Shown: piece by piece, positions 27,253-34,815 of the stretch | Numbering within the stretch: position 1 is the stretch's first letter | Layout: every line of letters begins with the position of its first letter | Source of the DNA: an uncultured Eubacteriales bacterium | Lineage (GTDB): Bacteria; Bacillota; Clostridia; Peptostreptococcales; Anaerovoracaceae | Length of the DNA: 64,000 nt | Direction: 5' to 3' | Assembly (NCBI GenBank): GCA_900320285.1 | Contig: ONRQ01000002.1 | Coordinates: 1 to 64,000 of the forward strand | Program-made: the position numbers and the translations under genes | Notes under the pieces: model-generated | What the model saw: the letters and a program-made list of their open reading frames with translations, nothing else | The model's database searches: none | Told to the model about the DNA's origin: nothing

Positions 27253-28083
27253 ATGAAGAAAGATTTTCCTAAGATCGGTCCTACGGTCACCATGTTTGTA
27301 CCGTATGACTGTAATAATGCATGTCCGTTTTGCGTAAATAAAAAAGAGTACAGAGACACATCTGAATTTGACCTTCAGAGATGCTACAGATCTCTTGACC
27401 TCATGAACAGGATATTCCCTAATAACGATATCGTTCTTACAGGCGGAGAACCTCTGGCGGATCTTGATGCACTTCAGGATATACTCAATCATATTGAAGA
27501 AGGCCATCATATTTATATTAATACCACGATGCCGGTAGGAGAGGGACAGACCATAGAAGACGTTGCTGCGGTGCTCAATAAGTATGCGGACCGCATCAGC
27601 TGCATCAATGTGTCCAGGCATCTCAAACATTATGTTAAGGAATGCCCTGACGAGATATTTGATCTTCTGAAGTTCAGAACAAGGATCAACTGCGTGGTAT
27701 TTGAAGACGCAAAGGATCCTGAGACCAAAGATAAACTGATAAAATTCCTTGACAGGTTTAAGGGACATGAGATCCAGCTCAGAGCGAATTATTCATTCCT
27801 TAATCTGGAGAACGTATTCGATACTGAAAATGACAATCTCTTCAAACTGATCTCTGAGATCTGCGAGTACAAGTATCCTCTTGAGAAGGAGAGATTCAGA
27901 ACGGGATTTGTATTTGAACGCGAAGGCAGCAAAATCACATACCACAAGACATTGCCGTTTGCGAAAGTTGATGGTATCGTAGGCGATATTATTATAAGGC
28001 AGACGGGCCGCATCTACGATGACTGGAACGAATACGGCCATGAGCTTAACATCAATGATCTTGTGGATCATCAGTACAAATAA
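27253..28083 (+). CDS. Radical SAM protein cotranscribed with lexA
   Basis: A 276-residue radical SAM enzyme. The [4Fe-4S]/SAM motif CxxxCxxC is C20, C24 and C27 (CNNACPFC), and the SAM amino-group-binding GGEP is at 64-67. No SPASM or other extra-cluster Cys array is seen at the C terminus, so it is a compact MoaA/NrdG-like barrel without auxiliary clusters. It is not a spore photoproduct lyase by motif. No clear ribosome binding site precedes the ATG. It lies 12 bases before lexA under a promoter with a LexA box, which places it in the SOS response. Substrate and product are unknown. Confidence 0.8.
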   Translation: MKKDFPKIGPTVTMFVPYDCNNACPFCVNKKEYRDTSEFDLQRCYRSLDLMNRIFPNNDIVLTGGEPLADLDALQDILNHIEEGHHIYINTTMPVGEGQTIEDVAAVLNKYADRISCINVSRHLKHYVKECPDEIFDLLKFRTRINCVVFEDAKDPETKDKLIKFLDRFKGHEIQLRANYSFLNLENVFDTENDNLFKLISEICEYKYPLEKERFRTGFVFEREGSKITYHKTLPFAKVDGIVGDIIIRQTGRIYDDWNEYGHELNINDLVDHQYK

Positions 28084-28095
28084 TGGAGGAAAACC

Positions 28096-28728
28096 ATGAA
28101 AAAGAGTGAACAGCGCCAGAACGACATCCTCGCATTCATGAAAAAGACAATAGCTTCAAAAGGCTACTCGCCTACAGTCAGAGAGATCTGCGCGGCGCTC
28201 GGGATCAAATCAACCTCTACAGTGCACAGCGATATCAAGGCACTCGAAGATAAAGGACTTGTAAAAAAGGACCCTGCAAAGCCGAGAACAGTGCTTCCTG
28301 TAGAAAACGAGTACGTTAAAGCTTCTGAAGTATCATATGATACTGTAGCGCTTCCTGTCGTCGGAAGGGTCGCAGCCGGTGAACCGATACTGGCAGAGCA
28401 GAATATCGTCGATGAAATGCCTATACCGTCACGCTTCGTCGGATCGGGTACAAACTTCATCCTGACTGTACACGGCGACAGCATGGTGAACGTCGGCATT
28501 AATGATGGTGACTACCTGATCGTACAGGAATCACATGATGCCTCCAACGGCGAGATCGTTGTAGCTCTTGTGAATGACGATTATGAGACCGGAGCTACGG
28601 TAAAGCGGTTTTTCAGGGAGGCAGACCATATCAGGCTTCAGCCTGAGAATGACTACATGGATCCTATAATCGCAAGGGATGTCACAGTAGTCGGAAAAGT
28701 AAAAGGAGTATTCAGATACTTCAACTGA
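28096..28728 (+). CDS. lexA: SOS repressor LexA
   Basis: A 210-residue LexA. The N-terminal winged helix has SPTVREICAALGIKSTSTVH as recognition region. The self-cleavage bond is A94-G95 (VAAGEP), and the catalytic dyad is S129 (GDSMV) and K170 (ATVKRFF). RecA filaments stimulate cleavage, which derepresses SOS genes. A tggagg site precedes the ATG. It is the second gene of an operon with the radical SAM gene; two matching operators are present in this window (27173-27184 and 53748-53759). Confidence 0.97.
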   Translation: MKKSEQRQNDILAFMKKTIASKGYSPTVREICAALGIKSTSTVHSDIKALEDKGLVKKDPAKPRTVLPVENEYVKASEVSYDTVALPVVGRVAAGEPILAEQNIVDEMPIPSRFVGSGTNFILTVHGDSMVNVGINDGDYLIVQESHDASNGEIVVALVNDDYETGATVKRFFREADHIRLQPENDYMDPIIARDVTVVGKVKGVFRYFN

Positions 28729-28741
28729 CAAAGTCAAAAGC

Positions 28742-28763
28742 AGTCCGGTAAGCCGGATTGTTT
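28742..28763 (+). terminator. Weak terminator after lexA
   Basis: A 7-bp stem (28742-28748 with 28753-28759) with loop taag is followed by a short, interrupted T run. Confidence 0.5.
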
Positions 28764-28802
28764 CATTCCATCGCGTGACCAATTTTTGCGCGGTGTTTCA
28801 AG

Positions 28803-28837
28803 CGGGCATTTGAGTTGTTCTCATCAGCCCGTTTTTT
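28803..28837 (+). terminator. Second terminator-like hairpin before the 28.9-kb operon
   Basis: CGGGC (28803-28807) pairs with GCCCG (28827-28831) around a partly paired interior, and six T residues follow. It reinforces the end of the lexA transcript. Confidence 0.6.
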
Positions 28838-28846
28838 GTGTATACT
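28818..28846 (+). promoter_or_regulatory. Candidate promoter for the 28.9-31.8 kb genes
   Basis: TTCTCA (28818-28823) and TATACT (28841-28846) have a 17-base spacer. The -35 is poor, and it overlaps the preceding hairpin. Confidence 0.4.
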
Positions 28847-28938
28847 TTAATATGTTTGAGTGAAATCTGCCAATGAGGGCTTTGAATCCGGCCTCTCTGG
28901 CCGCGTGTCTGATGAACTGAATGAAAAGGTGGAACCGG

Positions 28939-29508
28939 GTGACACTGAGAAAAGAATACAAAGAACATGATTATCTGATAAATACTTATGGCTCCTTTGC
29001 AGAAGCAAGAAACGACAAGTTCCACGTGGATGAAAGACGCTACTCCAGCATCCTTAAGCTGACTGCGAACGGGACTCTTATCATGGGCATCTGGAGTCTC
29101 ATAAAGTGTTTTATGGAAATGATCGGTGATATGGGAAGTGAGATTTTAGCAGATGAAGTCCCGCTTTTAATTGCCATCTTCGGGAGTGCAGTGGTAATTG
29201 CGTTTTTTTTCATGATCGGAATCTCATTCAGGTACCTGGTATGGAGAGGTGCCTGCAGGGAGGCAGCGAGCGGGAAGAGTACGAACGGATACATTGCATG
29301 CGCAATTATTCTTTTAGCATACGGCGTATATGCCGTCGCATATTTTATCTATCATGCGGTCAGGAAAGAAGCGGACGTACAGGGTGTCCTTAAACTCATT
29401 TTTGATGTTACCTCGTTTATTATTCTGTGTGAATTGATTGCTTCCGCATTCAGGTTAAGAAAAGTCAGGAAAGAGATTGCAGCCCGGGAAACAGGAGGCG
29501 AGCTCTGA
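28939..29508 (+). CDS. Four-helix membrane protein of unknown function
   Basis: A 189-residue protein I do not recognise. About 45 charged N-terminal residues precede four hydrophobic stretches, roughly at residues 40-60, 75-95, 113-135 and 147-167, followed by a basic tail. GTG 28939 is preferred as start because aaaaggtgg lies 6 bases upstream; an in-frame ATG at 28921 would add six residues but has no binding site. The stop overlaps the next ATG, so it is translationally coupled to the DUF6765 gene. Function unknown; context suggests one membrane-associated unit with the next two genes. Confidence 0.7.
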   Translation: MTLRKEYKEHDYLINTYGSFAEARNDKFHVDERRYSSILKLTANGTLIMGIWSLIKCFMEMIGDMGSEILADEVPLLIAIFGSAVVIAFFFMIGISFRYLVWRGACREAASGKSTNGYIACAIILLAYGVYAVAYFIYHAVRKEADVQGVLKLIFDVTSFIILCELIASAFRLRKVRKEIAARETGGEL

Positions 29509-30668
29509 TGCAGATGGACTTTCACTATTACGCTACATATGCGGCAGCATATCTGGCCGGATACAGCCATGAGGAAAGCATGGTCATATGTTATAGTGCG
29601 CAGTTTGTAGATGAATGCACCAGAACATATCTCAAGAGCATAAAAGGACCACTTTCAGCCGCCACCACACAGCTTCAGGAGGAAATGGCAGACGCCAGGA
29701 CAGATCTGCCCGGCATTCAGGATATTACAAGGATATGGGCCTCTTTTCACTTTCTTCCCCGTGATTTGTACAGAAATCCCAAACGGCGCTGCTCGCGCGC
29801 TTACAGAAGGAAATACCGCCTTATATGCGGCCCAAACGGGGAGCTTGCAGCTGAAACGGTCAGGCTTGCAAAGGGGAAGGGACTTGAGGCTGCCGGAGTT
29901 GCCATGCACGTCATTGCAGACACATGGGCGCATCAGTACTTCGCGGGAACTCCTTCCGTAGTAATAAACAATGTAAACGAATATTTCTATGAGATCATCT
30001 CCAGAGATGGAAGGAAAGAGGAACACAGAATCAGGTTCAATCATAATCCAGCTACTGCAGATAACCTTGAGAAAATGGAATATACCTGTACAGTGTTCCA
30101 GAACAGCGAGAAATCCGTGATGAATCTCGGCCACGGCCGGGCAGGGCATTTTCCTGACTACAGCTTTGCGAGATACAGATACATGCCGGCATGGGCGGAT
30201 TTCAACGAAGTGGTCAAGGACAATCCGGCGGATTATATTCTGGCGTTCACACAGATGATATATGCTCTTAAGTATCTTAAGGGAGATATTGAGGAGTTTG
30301 ATGTAGAAAAATATGATATGGATTCCATAGATCCATACAGGGATGAGATCCTCGGGATCCTTTGCAAAAGACAAACGGATGTCTGCGCTGAATGGAAGGC
30401 TTTCGGAGAGAAACTCTCGGGATATCAGATCGAGGATTTTGATATCAATAAATATAAGGATGAATATCTGACTGCGGATGAAGGCGGCAAAAACAAAACT
30501 GTTCTCGGAAGATTTATACTGGCTGCCATGTCTCAGAAGAGCATGGTGACTAACAGAATATATAAGTCCGGCAACAGAGCGGCCGGTTATTCGATCGACA
30601 TCGGTGAGAAGGGATTCAGAGGCATAAAGGATTATGCAAGGCTCCTGCAGGAAAAGGAGGGCGACTGA
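29508..30668 (+). CDS. DUF6765 family protein, possible metal-dependent hydrolase
   Basis: A 386-residue soluble protein resembling the DUF6765 family. It opens MQMDFHYYATYAAAYLAGYS and has a HVIADTWAHQYFAG segment (H134, D138, H142). The H6 plus HxxxDxxxH pattern is reminiscent of the zinc sites of phospholipase C and P1/S1 nuclease folds, but this likeness is my inference. No signal peptide is seen. The start overlaps the upstream membrane-protein stop, and the stop overlaps the next start, giving a tightly coupled trio. A metal-dependent lipid or nucleotide hydrolase role is possible but unproved. Confidence 0.65.
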   Translation: MQMDFHYYATYAAAYLAGYSHEESMVICYSAQFVDECTRTYLKSIKGPLSAATTQLQEEMADARTDLPGIQDITRIWASFHFLPRDLYRNPKRRCSRAYRRKYRLICGPNGELAAETVRLAKGKGLEAAGVAMHVIADTWAHQYFAGTPSVVINNVNEYFYEIISRDGRKEEHRIRFNHNPATADNLEKMEYTCTVFQNSEKSVMNLGHGRAGHFPDYSFARYRYMPAWADFNEVVKDNPADYILAFTQMIYALKYLKGDIEEFDVEKYDMDSIDPYRDEILGILCKRQTDVCAEWKAFGEKLSGYQIEDFDINKYKDEYLTADEGGKNKTVLGRFILAAMSQKSMVTNRIYKSGNRAAGYSIDIGEKGFRGIKDYARLLQEKEGD

Positions 30669-31210
30669 TGAGTAAACTTCAGAGATTCAATTCCTTCATC
30701 GGAGGCCTGTTTACAGTATTTTTCGGGTTTGCCCTGTATTGGGCTCCTTTTATGGGTGTTGACATGATCTCGACTGTCATGACTGCCGCGCTTCTGCTTA
30801 TGGGAATCAGAAGCCTGTACTTCTATTTCACGATGTCCAGGCACATGGTGGGAGGAAAGTACTCGCTGTTTGCAGGAATAATACTGACAGATCTCGGTGT
30901 ATGCGCACTAATGATGAAGAGCTTTCCTCCGGTATATATTATGATCTATCTGCTTTTGATCCATTCTTTCTATGGCGCAACAGATATCATGGTGGCTTTG
31001 CGGGCAAGGCGCCTTAAAAGCAAGTCATGGAGGATAAAGCTTTTTACCGGTCTCGGGAATCTGACCCTTGGTGTACTGGCAATAATCTTCGGATTTACCG
31101 GAGAGGACATATTCAGTGTGATATATATTTATGCTCTCGGTGTTATTTACACGGGAATAATGCGCATGGCAAATGCTTTCAGGAGGACGGCGGTTCCGTA
31201 CATACAGTAA
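30668..31210 (+). CDS. DUF308/HdeD-like membrane protein
   Basis: A 180-residue protein with six predicted short helices arranged as repeated pairs, typical of the DUF308 (HdeD) family. Motif-like features are the glycine-bearing helices SFIGGLFTVFFGFALYW and GLGNLTLGVLAIIFGF. HdeD is linked to acid resistance in enterics, but that role should not be assumed here. It overlaps the DUF6765 gene by one base and maf by one base, so it sits in a translationally coupled string. A ribosome binding site (aaaggaggg) lies inside the upstream gene. Confidence 0.7.
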   Translation: MSKLQRFNSFIGGLFTVFFGFALYWAPFMGVDMISTVMTAALLLMGIRSLYFYFTMSRHMVGGKYSLFAGIILTDLGVCALMMKSFPPVYIMIYLLLIHSFYGATDIMVALRARRLKSKSWRIKLFTGLGNLTLGVLAIIFGFTGEDIFSVIYIYALGVIYTGIMRMANAFRRTAVPYIQ

Positions 31211-31788
31211 TGAAAAGAAAAGTGATTCTTGCTTCGGCGTCTCCGAGGCGGCTTGAAATAATGAATAAGCATGGGGTGGAGCCATTTGTAATGCCTACGG
31301 ACGCGGATGAGACCATTACGGGAGATCCTTCCATGACAGAAGTCGTTGAAGACCTGTCGCGTCGAAAGGCTCTGGCCTGCTACAACAGTATAAAAGAAGA
31401 CAACAGGTATTCGGGATATATAATCGTCGCGGCTGACACAATAGTTTATAAGGACGGAATACTGGGTAAACCTGAAGACGCAGAGGATGCCAGACGCATG
31501 CTGCAGTCATACAGAGGCACTTACCACTACGTAGTAACAGGGATCACCCTTATAGATACAGACAGCGGGAATGAAGAGGTGCTGAGCGATATTACCAGGG
31601 TATGGTGCAAAGACTATACTGATGAGGATATCGAGGATTATATATCAAGGGCGGAACCATACGATAAAGCAGGCGCCTACGCTATTCAGGGATATTTCGG
31701 CAGATATATTGACCACATAGAAGGCGACTATGAGAATGTTGTGGGACTTCCGTATTACAGGATCGAAAAAATACTTGAAAACTGTTGA
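31210..31788 (+). CDS. maf: Maf-like nucleotide pyrophosphatase
   Basis: A 192-residue Maf/Ham1-type protein starting MKRKVILASASPRRLEIM, with the family SASPRR motif, the VAADTIV segment and the C-terminal YAIQGYFGRYIDHIEGDYENVVGLP stretch. Maf proteins hydrolyse dTTP, UTP and modified nucleotides and were named for a septation-inhibition phenotype. The ATG at 31210 overlaps the upstream stop (TAATG); an open frame extends to 31027, but that part only shadows the DUF308 gene. It is not followed here by the mreBCD or radC genes that often neighbour it; radC lies 3 kb downstream. Confidence 0.94.
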   Translation: MKRKVILASASPRRLEIMNKHGVEPFVMPTDADETITGDPSMTEVVEDLSRRKALACYNSIKEDNRYSGYIIVAADTIVYKDGILGKPEDAEDARRMLQSYRGTYHYVVTGITLIDTDSGNEEVLSDITRVWCKDYTDEDIEDYISRAEPYDKAGAYAIQGYFGRYIDHIEGDYENVVGLPYYRIEKILENC

Positions 31789-31811
31789 CATTACAGCAAA
31801 CGGTGCATATA

Positions 31812-31926
31812 ATAACCGAGGTCAAAGCAGAAGTTATCCGCTTCTCGCCTTACAGACTAGCGTTGGTAGGGCCACATAAGATTACGGAATGTCTTATTTG
31901 CGGATGCTTGTGCGTCCGCATTTTTT
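31812..31926 (+). ncRNA. infC-rpmI-rplT leader (L20-type) with terminator
   Basis: The 190-base gap before infC holds a structured leader: a conserved-looking stretch around 31840-31870 and a perfect 8-bp hairpin (31900-31907 with 31912-31919, loop TTGT) followed by six T residues. In Firmicutes this operon is controlled by ribosomal protein L20 binding to such a leader and driving premature termination. Motif layout supports that mechanism here; boundaries are approximate. Confidence 0.7.
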
Positions 31927-31980
31927 ATTACGGACATAAAAAGATTAAGGTGCTCTATTCGGAAAGGGAGGAACAGAACC

Positions 31981-32517
31981 ATTAGCGCCAGAGATAATAA
32001 GAAGAATCAGACACAGATCAATGATGAGATCAGGGCTGATGTTGTACGTCTAATTGACGAAGAAGGAGTGATGCGCGGCATCGTAAGTATTGACGAAGCG
32101 CTTTCGCTTGCAGAAGAAGCAGAACTCGATCTGGTTAACATCTCGCCTAACGCTGACCCGCCGGTATGCAAGATCCTTGACTACGGAAAGTACCGTTACG
32201 AGCAGCAGAAGAAAGAGAAAAATGCCAAGAAGAATCAGCATGTGACTGAGATCAAGGAGATCAGGCTCAGTGCTTCGATCGAAGATCATGACGTAGAAGT
32301 CAAGGCAAAGGCAGCGACCAAATTCCTGCAGGACGGCGACAAGGTAAAGGTTTCGCTGAGATTCCGCGGAAGAGAACGCGACTACACGCAGCTCGGTTTT
32401 GACGCAATGAAGAAGTTTGCCGATATGGTAGCAGACTACGGCGTAATCGAAAAAGAGCCAAAAATGGAAGGCCGCAGGATGAATATGTTCCTTGCACCTA
32501 AAAAAGACAAAAAATAA
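31981..32517 (+). CDS. infC: Translation initiation factor IF-3 (AUU start)
   Basis: A 178-residue IF-3. The N-terminal domain ([16 protein letters not shown]) begins well before the first ATG at 32068, so that ATG cannot be the start. ATT at 31981 has gggagg 9 bases upstream and gives the full family length. AUU initiation is a classic infC feature that lets IF-3 repress its own translation, because IF-3 rejects non-standard starts. IF-3 binds the 30S subunit and checks the initiation codon and tRNA. rpmI and rplT follow as the standard operon. Confidence 0.94.
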   Translation: MSARDNKKNQTQINDEIRADVVRLIDEEGVMRGIVSIDEALSLAEEAELDLVNISPNADPPVCKILDYGKYRYEQQKKEKNAKKNQHVTEIKEIRLSASIEDHDVEVKAKAATKFLQDGDKVKVSLRFRGRERDYTQLGFDAMKKFADMVADYGVIEKEPKMEGRRMNMFLAPKKDKK

Positions 32518-32543
32518 GATTTACATACAGGAGGATGACCCAA

Positions 32544-32744
32544 ATGGCTAAGAACAAAATGAAGTCACACAGAGGCGCTATGAAGCGTCTGCACGTTACA
32601 GGCTCCGGCAAGGTCAAGAGAAACAAGGCTTACAAGAGCCACATTCTCACAAAGAAGACCGCAAAGAGAAAAAGAGGTCTGCGTAAGGCAACTACTCTTA
32701 CAAGTGCAGATCTGAAGCGTATGCTGAGATCAATGGCTAAATAA
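32544..32744 (+). CDS. rpmI: 50S ribosomal protein L35
   Basis: A 66-residue basic protein, [20 protein letters not shown], matching L35 in full. ATG 32544 has an aggagg site upstream; the in-frame ATG at 32535 overlaps that site and is rejected. L35 is a component of the large subunit. Second gene of infC-rpmI-rplT, 17 bases before rplT. Confidence 0.97.
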   Translation: MAKNKMKSHRGAMKRLHVTGSGKVKRNKAYKSHILTKKTAKRKRGLRKATTLTSADLKRMLRSMAK

Positions 32745-32761
32745 TCGGGGAGGTGTAACAA

Positions 32762-33115
32762 ATGGCAAGAGTAAAAAAAGGCGTAAACGCGCATAAGAGA
32801 CATAAGAAGATCCTGAAGCAGGCTAAGGGATTCTACGGCAGAAGAAAGAACACATTCAGAGCCGCCAACCCGGCAGTTATGAGAAGCCTGAGATCGGCAT
32901 ATGTAGGCCGCAAGAACAAGAAGAGAGAATACAGAAGACTCTGGATCGCAAGAATCAACGCAGCTTCGAGAGCAAACGGACTCAGCTACAGCAAGCTGAT
33001 GAACGGACTTAAGAAGGCAGGCATCGAGATCAACCGCAAGATGCTCTCCGAGATGGCAATCTTCGACGCAGCAGGTTTCGCTGAACTCTGCGAGACAGCT
33101 AAGAAGTTCAACTAA
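32762..33115 (+). CDS. rplT: 50S ribosomal protein L20
   Basis: A 117-residue L20 starting [20 protein letters not shown], with full-length family match. It is needed early in 50S assembly by binding 23S rRNA domain II, and in Firmicutes it represses this operon through the leader at the infC gene. A ggggaggtg ribosome binding site precedes it. Its stop codon overlaps the ATG of a small membrane protein gene. Confidence 0.97.
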   Translation: MARVKKGVNAHKRHKKILKQAKGFYGRRKNTFRAANPAVMRSLRSAYVGRKNKKREYRRLWIARINAASRANGLSYSKLMNGLKKAGIEINRKMLSEMAIFDAAGFAELCETAKKFN

Positions 33116-33303
33116 TGAGTTATTTTGTCAGCCATTTAGGAATAATCTTTATTGCAGCGGTTTTCGTGGCAGCGTGCGCTGCAGCCTGGTGGTTCCTTAC
33201 AGAAAGGAACGCCATGCTTATCAGACAGAGAGCTGAGGCGAGGCGCAAAGCCGCGGAAACAAGTACGCAGCATAAGGAAACTGAATCAGATAAAAATAAA
33301 TAA
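33115..33303 (+). CDS. Small single-pass membrane protein
   Basis: A 62-residue protein with one hydrophobic helix (about residues 7-27) and a charged C-terminal tail (RQRAEARRKAAETSTQHKET). No homologue is recognised. Its ATG overlaps the rplT stop (TAATG) and it is followed directly by a strong terminator, so it belongs to the infC operon transcript and is probably translated by coupling. It has no ribosome binding site of its own beyond that. It may be an anchoring or stress-related small protein; function unknown. Confidence 0.55.
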   Translation: MSYFVSHLGIIFIAAVFVAACAAAWWFLTERNAMLIRQRAEARRKAAETSTQHKETESDKNK

Positions 33304-33305
33304 AG

Positions 33306-33336
33306 AAAAACTCCGGCTTTGCGGCCGGAGTTTTTC
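33306..33336 (+). terminator. Terminator of the infC operon
   Basis: A 7-bp GC stem (33311-33317 with 33324-33330) flanked by A5 and T5 gives a strong terminator. Confidence 0.93.
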
Positions 33337-33498
33337 TGTTGCGAAAATATCTAACTAAGAAAGAACAATCAAAAGAAAAAGGTAAATCGTCGAATAATTT
33401 CGACACCTGAATAATAGCATCCCAATGTGAAGACAATATTAGGCTAATGTGAAGCATTTTTCACACAAACTCAAATTCTGTTAAGAAGAGTGCAATAC

Positions 33499-33512
33499 CA
33501 CTATATATTGTG
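33499..33512 (+). promoter_or_regulatory. NrdR box upstream of nrdR
   Basis: CACTATATATTGTG fits the NrdR operator consensus acaCwAtATaTwGtgt well. It lies 67 bases before the nrdR start, in the 275-base gap after the infC operon. A second box, normally about 31 bases away, is not convincing. The rest of this gap is A/T-rich with no other clear element. Confidence 0.65.
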
Positions 33513-33578
33513 ATAACATCGGTTTACATATGGAAATAGGACTCTGTATTTGAGTCTGAAGCAATGGAGGAAATCGAT

Positions 33579-34040
33579 ATGAAATGCCCGTATTGCAATT
33601 ATGAAGACACAAAGGTAGTCGACTCGAGACCTGTTGAAGATGGACTCGCTACCAGAAGAAGACGCGAGTGCACCAAGTGCCACAAGAGATTCACGACTTT
33701 TGAAAAGATCGAGAACTCGCTGCTTGTGGTTGTCAAAAAGGACGGCACCCGTGAGAGCTTCGACAAGAACAAGATCGTCAACGGCATAATGAAGGCGTGC
33801 CAGAAGACTAAGGTCACTTATGAGGATGTTCAGAGAATTGCTGACAATATTGAGCGCGGACTTTCGAACACCATGGAAAAGGAGATCCAGTCCACTAATA
33901 TTGGCCTCCTCATAATGGAAGAGCTCAAAGCCATCGATCAGGTAGCTTACGTAAGATTCGCGTCAGTATACAGGGAATTCCAGACGATCGATACATTCAT
34001 CGATGAGATCAACAAACTCACAAAGGGCAAAAATAAATAA
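33579..34040 (+). CDS. nrdR: Transcriptional repressor NrdR
   Basis: A 153-residue NrdR with the zinc ribbon at the N terminus (C3, C6, C31, C34) and the ATP-cone domain from about residue 48 (VVKKDGTRESFDKNKIVNGI). It represses ribonucleotide reductase genes when dATP-bound. The ATG at 33579 has tggagg 8 bases upstream, and starting there puts CPYC at the normal position; the in-frame ATG at 33564 overlaps the binding site. An NrdR box upstream suggests autoregulation. No nrd genes are in this window. Confidence 0.96.
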   Translation: MKCPYCNYEDTKVVDSRPVEDGLATRRRRECTKCHKRFTTFEKIENSLLVVVKKDGTRESFDKNKIVNGIMKACQKTKVTYEDVQRIADNIERGLSNTMEKEIQSTNIGLLIMEELKAIDQVAYVRFASVYREFQTIDTFIDEINKLTKGKNK

Positions 34041-34058
34041 TCAGACGGGAGAACCATT

Positions 34059-34721
34059 ATGCTAAGAGTTGCAATAGATGGTCCGGGGGGAACCGGCAAG
34101 AGCACTATAGCTAAGGCTATTGCTGTCCGCTTCGGACTGGAATACATCGATACAGGAGCCATGTACAGAGCTCTTGGGCTTAAGGCACGCAGAACCGGCG
34201 TGGATGAATTTGATGAGGATGCTGTCAAAGATATGCTGGCTGTTACTTCTATCGATTTTGTCAGCGGACACACACATCTTGACGGCGAGGATGTCAGCGG
34301 TCTCATAAGGACAAACGAGATTTCGATGGCGGCTTCCAACATTTCCAAACTTGCCATTGTCAGAGCAAAGGTGGATGAGGTGAGTCGTTTTCTGGCTTCC
34401 ACTAAGGATGTTGTAATGGAAGGCAGGGATATCGGCGCAACCGTAATCCCTGATGCCGAGGTCAAGATCTTTATGACGGCTTCCCCTGAAGTAAGGGCAA
34501 AAAGACGCTATGAACAGCTTCTGGCTGCCGGTAAGGAAGCGGATTATGACACCATTTTCAACGAGATCCAGGCAAGGGATTATCAGGACTCACATCGCGA
34601 GGTAAGCCCGCTCAGAGCGGCTGATGATGCTGTTTATCTGGACACATCTGATATGTCGATAGATGAGAACATAGACGCGGTAGCAGAAATAATAACCGCC
34701 AGGACGGGACGCAGCGCGTAA
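34059..34721 (+). CDS. cmk: Cytidylate kinase
   Basis: A 220-residue CMP kinase: Walker A GPGGTGKS at residues 8-15, the substrate-binding IDTGAMYRAL, and a DIGATVIPDAEVK region are in order. It phosphorylates CMP and dCMP with ATP in pyrimidine recycling. A gggag site precedes it. In many Firmicutes cmk is followed by plsC or rpsA; here it is followed by a terminator-like hairpin and radC. Confidence 0.95.
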   Translation: MLRVAIDGPGGTGKSTIAKAIAVRFGLEYIDTGAMYRALGLKARRTGVDEFDEDAVKDMLAVTSIDFVSGHTHLDGEDVSGLIRTNEISMAASNISKLAIVRAKVDEVSRFLASTKDVVMEGRDIGATVIPDAEVKIFMTASPEVRAKRRYEQLLAAGKEADYDTIFNEIQARDYQDSHREVSPLRAADDAVYLDTSDMSIDENIDAVAEIITARTGRSA

Positions 34722-34746
34722 CGTAAAATATGGCACATGTTGATCG

Positions 34747-34774
34747 GGCCACGTCCTTGTGGGGGTGGCCTTTT
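34747..34774 (+). terminator. Terminator-like hairpin between cmk and radC
   Basis: GGCCAC (34747-34752) pairs with GTGGCC (34765-34770) and four T residues follow. Moderate strength only. Confidence 0.55.
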
Positions 34775-34815
34775 AAGTAGTATTATAAGCATGTGTGCTC
34801 CGGGAAGGAGTAAAT

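Noticed and set aside
27253..28083. Assignment of the radical SAM protein as spore photoproduct lyase
   Set aside because: Its Cys motif context, length and lack of the lyase C-terminal Cys do not fit, despite the attractive SOS context.
31027..31209. N-terminal extension of maf into the DUF308 gene
   Set aside because: Maf begins at ATG 31210 with its conserved N terminus; the upstream part is out-of-frame reading of another gene.
32068..32517. IF-3 beginning at the first ATG
   Set aside because: This would remove the conserved N-terminal segment that is encoded from ATT 31981.
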